Positions 5,530-9,852 of a DNA stretch of 9,852 nt are shown piece after piece; position 1 is the stretch's first letter; each line of letters starts with the position of its first letter. This DNA is from Acidobacteriota bacterium. GTDB lineage: Bacteria; Acidobacteriota; UBA6911; JACQSX01. The DNA lies in the NCBI GenBank assembly GCA_016199665.1, contig JACQGG010000074.1, forward strand, positions 1 to 9,852, written 5' to 3'. A model generated the notes under the pieces. It was not told the DNA's origin. It worked only from the letters and a program-made list of their open reading frames with translations, and did no database searches. The position numbers and the translations under genes were made by a program.

Positions 5530-7269
5530 ATGACCCATAGCGCGCTTTACCGCTTGCTCCCCTACTTGAAGAGATACCGCTGGCGCGTCGTCTGGGGCAT
5601 CCTGATGGTGCTGTGCACCAACGTGTTCGCGTTGGTCAGTCCCTGGATCTTAAAGCAGACCATCGACATGCTGACGCGGCCATTCAATCGGTCCTTGCTG
5701 CTTTGGTACGCAGCCCTCATCGTGAGCGCCGCCCTGGTGGAAGGGATCTTTCGCTATGCGATGCGGCGGATTCTGATCGGCGTTTCGCGGGACGTGGAAT
5801 ACGACCTGCGCAACGATTTCTTTGCGCACCTGGAGCGGCTCTCACCCTCGTTCTATCAGAAGCATTCCACCGGCGACATTATGTCGCGCGCCACCAACGA
5901 CCTGGCAGCGGTTCGAATGGTGCTGGGGCCGGGTATCATGTACTCGGTCAACACTCTGACCATCAGCATCATGGCCACGGCGCTGCTGCTGAAAATCAGT
6001 CCGCATCTGACCGCGCTGGCCTTTATTCCATTAGTGCTGGTCTCGGCCAGCGTGAAGAAATTCGGCGCCATCGTACACACAAGATTTCAACGCATCCAGG
6101 AGCAGCTTTCCCACCTCAGCACTCAGGTTCAGGAGTCGCTCGCCGGGATCCGCGTGGTACGCGCCTACAATCGTGAGCGAGCGTTCATCCGGCAGTTCGA
6201 AGAGTGCAACCAGGAATATTTGCGGAGAAATCTGTCGCTGATTCGCGTTTCAGGACTGCTCTACCCCCTGAACGCGCTGCTTTCCGGACTCGCGTCCGCG
6301 CTGCTTCTCTGGTATGGCGGCCGCCAGGTCGTTCAAGGGCACATGACGCTTGGCTCCTTCGTGGCCTTTGTTTCTTATCTGGCAATGCTGACCTGGCCGA
6401 CGGTCGCCCTGGGGTGGGTGGTCAACATATTTCAGCGCGGGGCCGCCTCCATGGGGCGTATCTGCCAGTTGCTGGACGCAGTTCCCGAGATCGCCGACCG
6501 CGATGTGGCGCCGGTTTCCATCCAGGGTGCCATTGAGGTTCGGCATTTGAATTTTTCCTACAACGGAACGCCGGTGCTGCATGACATAACCTTCAGCGTG
6601 CCGGCCACGTCCCGCCTCGCGATCGTCGGCCGCATCGGCTCCGGCAAAACTACCCTGCTCGCAGTGCTGGCGCGCCTCTACCCGGTTCCCGACGGCGTCA
6701 TCTGGATCGACAATACGGACATCAACCGGATTCCGCTGGCGGTCTTGAGGAGCGCGCTTGGCTTTGTGCCGCAGGACGCGTTCCTTTTCTCAGAGACGGT
6801 GCGGGACAATCTGGCCTTTGCCAACACGGAGGCCGGTCCGGAACGAGTGCGCGAAGCCGCTCGCGTCGCCGGTTTGGAACAGGACATCGAGGCGTTCCCC
6901 AACAAGCTGGAAACCCTGGTGGGAGAGCGCGGCATTACGCTCTCCGGCGGGCAGAAGCAGCGCGCCACCATCGCCCGGGCTTTGCTGGCGCAGCCCCGGA
7001 TCCTGATACTGGATGACTCGCTGTCGAGCGTCGACACCCACACCGAAGAGAAGATCCTGACGCGCCTTGGGGACGCCGCCCGCGGATGCACCACCGTCAT
7101 CGTCTCGCACCGGATCTCGACGGTTCAGGGGGCAGATCAGATCCTGGTTCTGGACCAGGGGCGAATCGTCGAGCGTGGGACCCACCCGGAGCTGCTTGGC
7201 CAGGGGGGCCTGTATGCCGACCTTTATGAGAAACAGTTGCTGAAGGAAGAGCTGGGCGTGGAGTCATGA
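5530..7269 (+). CDS. ABC exporter half-transporter, degenerate-site subunit (MdlA/YheI type)
   Basis: This is an inner-membrane type I ABC exporter subunit with a six-helix membrane domain fused to an ATPase domain; 579 residues is a normal half-transporter size. The membrane domain covers about residues 1-310, with coupling-helix motifs such as HSTGDIMSRATNDL (112-125). The ATPase domain has A-loop FSY (342-344), Walker A GRIGSGKT (367-374), Q-loop FVPQDAFLF (Gln415), signature LSGGQ (471-475), Walker B ILILDD (491-496) and switch His527. The residue after the Walker B Asp, normally the catalytic Glu, is Asp496. That change marks the degenerate-site partner in heterodimers such as TM287/288, LmrCD, YheI/YheH and E. 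coli MdlAB. It overlaps the next gene by ATGA, so equal production is likely. The substrate cannot be told; multidrug or lipid-like compounds are usual for the group. The ATG at 5530 has only a weak ribosome site. Confidence 0.95.
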   Translation: MTHSALYRLLPYLKRYRWRVVWGILMVLCTNVFALVSPWILKQTIDMLTRPFNRSLLLWYAALIVSAALVEGIFRYAMRRILIGVSRDVEYDLRNDFFAHLERLSPSFYQKHSTGDIMSRATNDLAAVRMVLGPGIMYSVNTLTISIMATALLLKISPHLTALAFIPLVLVSASVKKFGAIVHTRFQRIQEQLSHLSTQVQESLAGIRVVRAYNRERAFIRQFEECNQEYLRRNLSLIRVSGLLYPLNALLSGLASALLLWYGGRQVVQGHMTLGSFVAFVSYLAMLTWPTVALGWVVNIFQRGAASMGRICQLLDAVPEIADRDVAPVSIQGAIEVRHLNFSYNGTPVLHDITFSVPATSRLAIVGRIGSGKTTLLAVLARLYPVPDGVIWIDNTDINRIPLAVLRSALGFVPQDAFLFSETVRDNLAFANTEAGPERVREAARVAGLEQDIEAFPNKLETLVGERGITLSGGQKQRATIARALLAQPRILILDDSLSSVDTHTEEKILTRLGDAARGCTTVIVSHRISTVQGADQILVLDQGRIVERGTHPELLGQGGLYADLYEKQLLKEELGVES

Positions 7270-9059
7270 GCCATCACGAAGAGGAAGTCCTGGGAAAGGT
7301 TTACGACGGCCGGCTGGCGCGGCGCCTCCTGGGCTATCTCAAGCCGTACCGGCATGTGGCGCTGCTTGCCGTCGCGCTGACGCTGGGCGCCTCGGCGCTC
7401 CAACTGGCAGGACCGTACCTCACCAAGATCGCCATCGACGGCTACATTCTGCGCCCGAATCTTGGCGGTCTCAACCGGATCGCCCTGCTTTTTCTCGTTT
7501 TTCTTTCACTGCAATTTTCAGCAGCCTACCTGCAGAACCTCCTGGTGAACTGGATGGGACAAAAGATCATGTTCGACATGCGCCTGGAGATCTACCGGCA
7601 CCTGCAGCGGCTGGAAATCGCATTTTTCGACCGCAATCCGGTGGGCCGGCTGATGACGCGAATCACGTCGGACGTCGATGTGCTCAACGAGCTGTTCACC
7701 TCGGGCGTCATCACCATCTTCGGGGACGTCTTTACTTTGGCAGGCATCGTGGTGGTCATCTTTTCCATGAACCCTCGGCTGGCGCTGGTGACATTTTCCG
7801 TGATCCCGTTTCTGTTCGCAGCCAGCGTCATTTTCAAGATCAGAGTCCGCCACTCCTATCGCCGGGTGCGCGCGGCCATTGCCCGCATCAACGCATTCCT
7901 GCAGGAAAACATCACCGGCATGGCCATCACGCAGTTGTTTGGCCAGCAGAGACGAAAGTTTTCTCAGTTTGCCGCGCTCAACGAGGAGCACCGCGCCGCC
8001 AACCAGCAATCCATATTTTACTATGCCGTCTTCTACCCGCTGGCGGAACTGATTGGAGCCGTCGCCATCGCGCTGATTCTCTGGTACGGAGGAAATGAAG
8101 TTCTTCGAGGCGCGCTGACACTGGGAAGCCTGGTCGCCTTCATTCAGTACTCGGACCGATTCTACAAACCCATCAGCGATCTCAGCGAGAAGTTCAACAC
8201 ACTGCAGGGCGCCATGGCATCCTCGGAACGAATCTTCAAACTGCTGGACACGCCGGTGCATCTGGCCAGCCCCCGGCGGCCGCACCTGTTGCCGAAGGTG
8301 CGCGGCGCCATTGAGTTTCGAAACGTGAGCTTTCAATACAAGGAAAATGAGCCGGTGCTGCGAAACATTTCCCTTACCGTGGCGCCGGGAGAGAGGATCG
8401 CCATCGTCGGAGCCACCGGCGCGGGCAAGTCAACCATTATCAGCCTGTTGAACCGCTTCTATGACACGCGCGAGGGCGCCATCCTGATCGACGGCGTGGA
8501 TATCCGTGAGATGTCGCTGGACCAGTTGCGGCAAAGTATCGGCATTGTGCTGCAGGACGTGTTTCTCTTCTCGGGGACGATTGCCGACAATATCCGCCTG
8601 CACCATCCCCAGATCACGCTGGATGCCATGCAGCGCGCCGCCCAAGCGGTGAATGCAGACCGGGTGGTCGAGAAACTTCCCGGCCGGTTGGAGCACCGGC
8701 TGGGCGAGCGGGGCAGTTCCCTGTCCGCCGGAGAACGGCAACTGCTCTCCTTTGCCCGCTGCCTTGCCTACGATCCGGTCATTCTGGTGCTGGACGAAGC
8801 GACCTCAAACATCGACACGGAAACTGAGATTCTGATTCGCGACGGTCTCGCCAAGCTGATGAAAAACCGGACGTCCATCGTGATCGCGCACCGCCTTTCC
8901 ACCATCCAAAACTGCGATCGCATCCTGGTCATGCACAAGGGCGAAATATGCGAAGCCGGCTCGCACCAGGAACTGCTGCGGCAGCGGGGAATCTACTACA
9001 AGCTTTACCAGTTACAATATAAGGATCAACTTGCCGCAACCGGAACCAACGGGAGTTGA
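7266..9059 (+). CDS. ABC exporter half-transporter, catalytic-site subunit (MdlB/YheH type)
   Basis: This is the second half of the exporter, 597 residues, with the same membrane-plus-ATPase layout. The membrane domain spans about residues 20-320 and includes FFDRNPVGRLMTRITSDVD (120-138), a coupling-helix region typical of the TM288/MdlB side. The ATPase domain has A-loop FQY (356-358), Walker A GATGAGKS (382-389), Q-loop LQDVFLF (Gln430), signature LSAGE (486-490), Walker B VILVLDE with the catalytic Glu511, and switch His542. The Walker motifs are fully canonical, while the signature departs from LSGGQ, the mirror image of the partner. In a head-to-tail dimer these altered parts fall in the same site. 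The start ATG is shared with the partner's stop (ATGA), with only GGAG 2 nt upstream, so expression probably depends on translational coupling. No classical terminator follows the stop. Confidence 0.96.
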   Translation: MSHHEEEVLGKVYDGRLARRLLGYLKPYRHVALLAVALTLGASALQLAGPYLTKIAIDGYILRPNLGGLNRIALLFLVFLSLQFSAAYLQNLLVNWMGQKIMFDMRLEIYRHLQRLEIAFFDRNPVGRLMTRITSDVDVLNELFTSGVITIFGDVFTLAGIVVVIFSMNPRLALVTFSVIPFLFAASVIFKIRVRHSYRRVRAAIARINAFLQENITGMAITQLFGQQRRKFSQFAALNEEHRAANQQSIFYYAVFYPLAELIGAVAIALILWYGGNEVLRGALTLGSLVAFIQYSDRFYKPISDLSEKFNTLQGAMASSERIFKLLDTPVHLASPRRPHLLPKVRGAIEFRNVSFQYKENEPVLRNISLTVAPGERIAIVGATGAGKSTIISLLNRFYDTREGAILIDGVDIREMSLDQLRQSIGIVLQDVFLFSGTIADNIRLHHPQITLDAMQRAAQAVNADRVVEKLPGRLEHRLGERGSSLSAGERQLLSFARCLAYDPVILVLDEATSNIDTETEILIRDGLAKLMKNRTSIVIAHRLSTIQNCDRILVMHKGEICEAGSHQELLRQRGIYYKLYQLQYKDQLAATGTNGS

Positions 9060-9156
9060 GATTCCTTATTGCAGTTGGGTAGCCTGGCTGGTAAGAATCC
9101 CCAAGGGTGAGACACACAGGATCCTCCGCAAGCGGCCGCTCCTCACCGGGGCAGTT

Positions 9157-9242
9157 CCTCAGAACCGCAGCTCCTCAGAACCGCGACCGTTAGGGAGCGG
9201 CGGAGAAATCAGAACCGCGACCGTTAGGGAGCGGCGGAGAAA
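9157..9242. repeat. Tandem REP-like palindromic repeat, two full 34-bp copies plus partial copy
   Basis: Two identical 34-bp units lie head to tail at 9175-9208 and 9209-9242. Each contains the core CCGCGACCGTTAGGGAGCGG (9181-9200, 9215-9234). The core folds as CCGC/GCGG and CC/GG stems around a GTTA loop, with a tandem G-A mismatch (GA opposite GA) in the middle of the stem. A partial copy of the unit start, CCTCAGAACCGC, lies 16 bp upstream at 9157-9168. From memory this core is scattered widely in Acidobacteriota genomes; that cannot be checked here. Short minus-strand reading frames that encode PLPNGRGSE here are the repeat, not genes. Confidence 0.88.
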
Positions 9243-9265
9243 ATGGGGCTCCAACGAGCCCCCAT
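9243..9265. other. GC-rich hairpin directly after the REP-like tandem
   Basis: ATGGGGCTC (9243-9251) pairs with GAGCCCCCAT (9256-9265) across the loop CAAC, with one extra C in the right arm. On the minus strand it is followed by TTTTCTCC and on the plus strand by GAAAA, so it could stop transcription weakly from the right-hand gene, but not clearly from the ABC operon. Confidence 0.5.
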
Positions 9266-9320
9266 GAAAACGACCGCTCCCCGCGCTCAAACCCCTATCA
9301 GAATTGACAACTGCCGCCCT

Positions 9321-9423
9321 CATGGTGAGTGCCACCCTCGTGGTGAGAGGCATCGGTCACTTCGGTCACATGGTGAGAGGCATCGGTCACCTCGGTCACC
9401 TGTCCCCTCGGTCACCTGTCCCC
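9321..9423. repeat. Nested tandem repeats with CGGTCAC units
   Basis: A 30-bp unit beginning TGGTGAGAGGCATCGGTCAC occurs at 9341-9370 and again at 9371-9400 with two differences. A shortened related unit (TGGTGAGTGCCACC) precedes it at 9323. The end of the second unit begins another perfect tandem, CTCGGTCACCTGTCCC at 9391-9406 and 9407-9422. CGGTCAC occurs five times in all. On the minus strand this reads GGGGACAGGTGACCGAGG. No spacer of unique sequence separates the units, so it is a slippage-type array, not CRISPR. With 9157-9265 it fills most of the gene-free stretch 9060-9426; 9060-9156 shows nothing clear. Confidence 0.85.
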
Positions 9424-9426
9424 TTG

Positions 9427-9594
9427 TCAGCTCATACGAACTGCTCGGTTTGTTGCCAGTACGCGGAAATTGAATTCTTGACTAAACTCAACGAAATCAT
9501 CCGAATACTGTCCGAACTGCCGGGGAACTTCGGTATAGTCATTCCCGATGTTCTGGCTGACGAGGTTTAAGGCCTGCGCCGCTCCCTCTGGAAT
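9427..9594 (-). other. Short open frame after the right-edge gene, possible gene remnant
   Basis: Just past the stop of the right-edge protein, and in a different minus-strand frame, an open stretch reads IPEGAAQALNLVSQNIGN then a protein-like tail (EVPRQFGQYSDDFVEFSQEF) to a TGA at 9427-9429. The sequence looks more like protein than random DNA. It has no start codon or ribosome site of its own in a suitable place, and its beginning overlaps the end of the neighbouring gene. The opposite strand is also open here (LTKLNEIIRILSELPGNFGI), which weakens the case. I recognise neither reading. Confidence 0.2.
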
Positions 9595-9852
9595 CGGGGT
9601 AGATCGGCAAGAAAAACTCCCTCTGAAAATTGCCCGCCGCGAAGCTTCGCTTTGAACACAAGCTGACTGTTGCCATTCAGCGCCAAGAGTCGCAAGTTGG
9701 AGGCTTCGAAGATTGCATTGCCAGTATCCGGAGCCACCCCGCCGGAAACGGCCACCGGACGCATCTTGCCGGCAGAGGAGAAGAAGATCCCGCGTTTACC
9801 GCTGTCTAAGTCTGACAACCAGGCGACTACTTCAGCGTCATTGGCGAGGTAA
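9567..9852 (-). CDS. C-terminal part of a NxxGxxAF-type tandem-repeat protein, 5' end outside window
   Basis: Ninety-four residues are visible to a TAA at 9567-9569; the frame is open to the right edge (first full codon 9849-9851), so the N-terminus lies outside. Two copies of a beta-rich repeat can be seen. The first is NDAEVVAWLSDLDSGKRGIF followed by VAVSGGVAPDTGN. The second is LNGNSQLVFKAKLRGG then EGVFLAD. This matches the pattern I know from 'choice-of-anchor tandem repeat NxxGxxAF' proteins, which are large secreted proteins of unknown role in Acidobacteriota and related groups. The second repeat breaks off after GVFLADLPR and ends in a basic tail (FQRERRRP) unlike the family, which suggests a frameshift or truncated end. 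An internal ATG at 9818 is not a Met in this frame; the codon is an alternative-start TTG and is probably not the true start. Confidence 0.6.
   Translation of the reverse strand, partial: YLANDAEVVAWLSDLDSGKRGIFFSSAGKMRPVAVSGGVAPDTGNAIFEASNLRLLALNGNSQLVFKAKLRGGQFSEGVFLADLPRFQRERRRP

Noticed and set aside
7518..8336. 272-residue minus-strand frame inside the second ABC gene
   Set aside because: It is the antisense shadow of a strongly conserved transporter domain; its His/Gln/Asp-rich composition is typical of reverse-frame reading.
9060..9098. Possible terminator hairpin just after the second ABC gene (GATTC...GAATC)
   Set aside because: The stem is short with a bulge, the loop is more than 20 nt, and no T tract follows.
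9159..9353. 64-residue minus-strand frame containing PLPNGRGSE
   Set aside because: It is simply the translation of the REP-like repeat; such frames recur wherever the repeat occurs.
9321..9423. CRISPR-like array
   Set aside because: The units abut directly with no unique spacers, differ in period (30 and 16 bp), and no cas gene is present.

Overview
The window looks like chromosomal DNA from a moderately GC-rich Gram-negative-type bacterium. An Acidobacteriota member (Solibacter/Bryobacter-like) is my best guess. It rests on two things I recall rather than measured: short palindromic repeats with the core CCGCGACCGTTAGGGAGCGG, and a fragment of a NxxGxxAF tandem-repeat protein. No phage, plasmid, CRISPR or insertion-sequence genes are visible.

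Left half, minus strand. Reading leftward from about 4550 there is a housekeeping block. ruvX (Holliday-junction resolvase-like/YqgF) overlaps mltG (endolytic transglycosylase) by 4 bp. After an 85-bp gap with its own TATAAT box comes a membrane-anchored, PDZ-containing C-terminal-processing-protease homologue (S41) whose Ser-Lys catalytic dyad is replaced by Gly and Ile. Then come a small HU-type nucleoid protein with a good promoter and a duplicated 16-bp leader segment, a tRNA-Val(GAC) with encoded CCA, and threonyl-tRNA synthetase running off the left edge. The synthetase seems to lack the usual N-terminal TGS domain but keeps its editing-site residues.

Right half, plus strand. A secreted or membrane-anchored protein of unknown function is divergent from ruvX. 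A 101-bp imperfect palindrome follows it. Next come two overlapping ABC exporter half-transporters of the MdlA/MdlB, YheI/YheH, TM287/288 type. Their sequence motifs predict a heterodimer with one degenerate and one canonical ATPase site: Asp replaces the catalytic Glu in the first protein, and LSAGE replaces LSGGQ in the second.

Right edge. About 500 bp downstream of the transporter operon carries no convincing gene. It holds several families of short tandem and palindromic repeats. Past it, on the minus strand, lies the C-terminal end of a NxxGxxAF-type tandem-repeat protein, followed by a short out-of-frame open stretch that may be a gene remnant.

The gene content is mostly ordinary. The points most worth a second look are the apparently dead S41 protease next to mltG, the TGS-less ThrS, and the layered repeats at 5329-5429 and 9157-9423.
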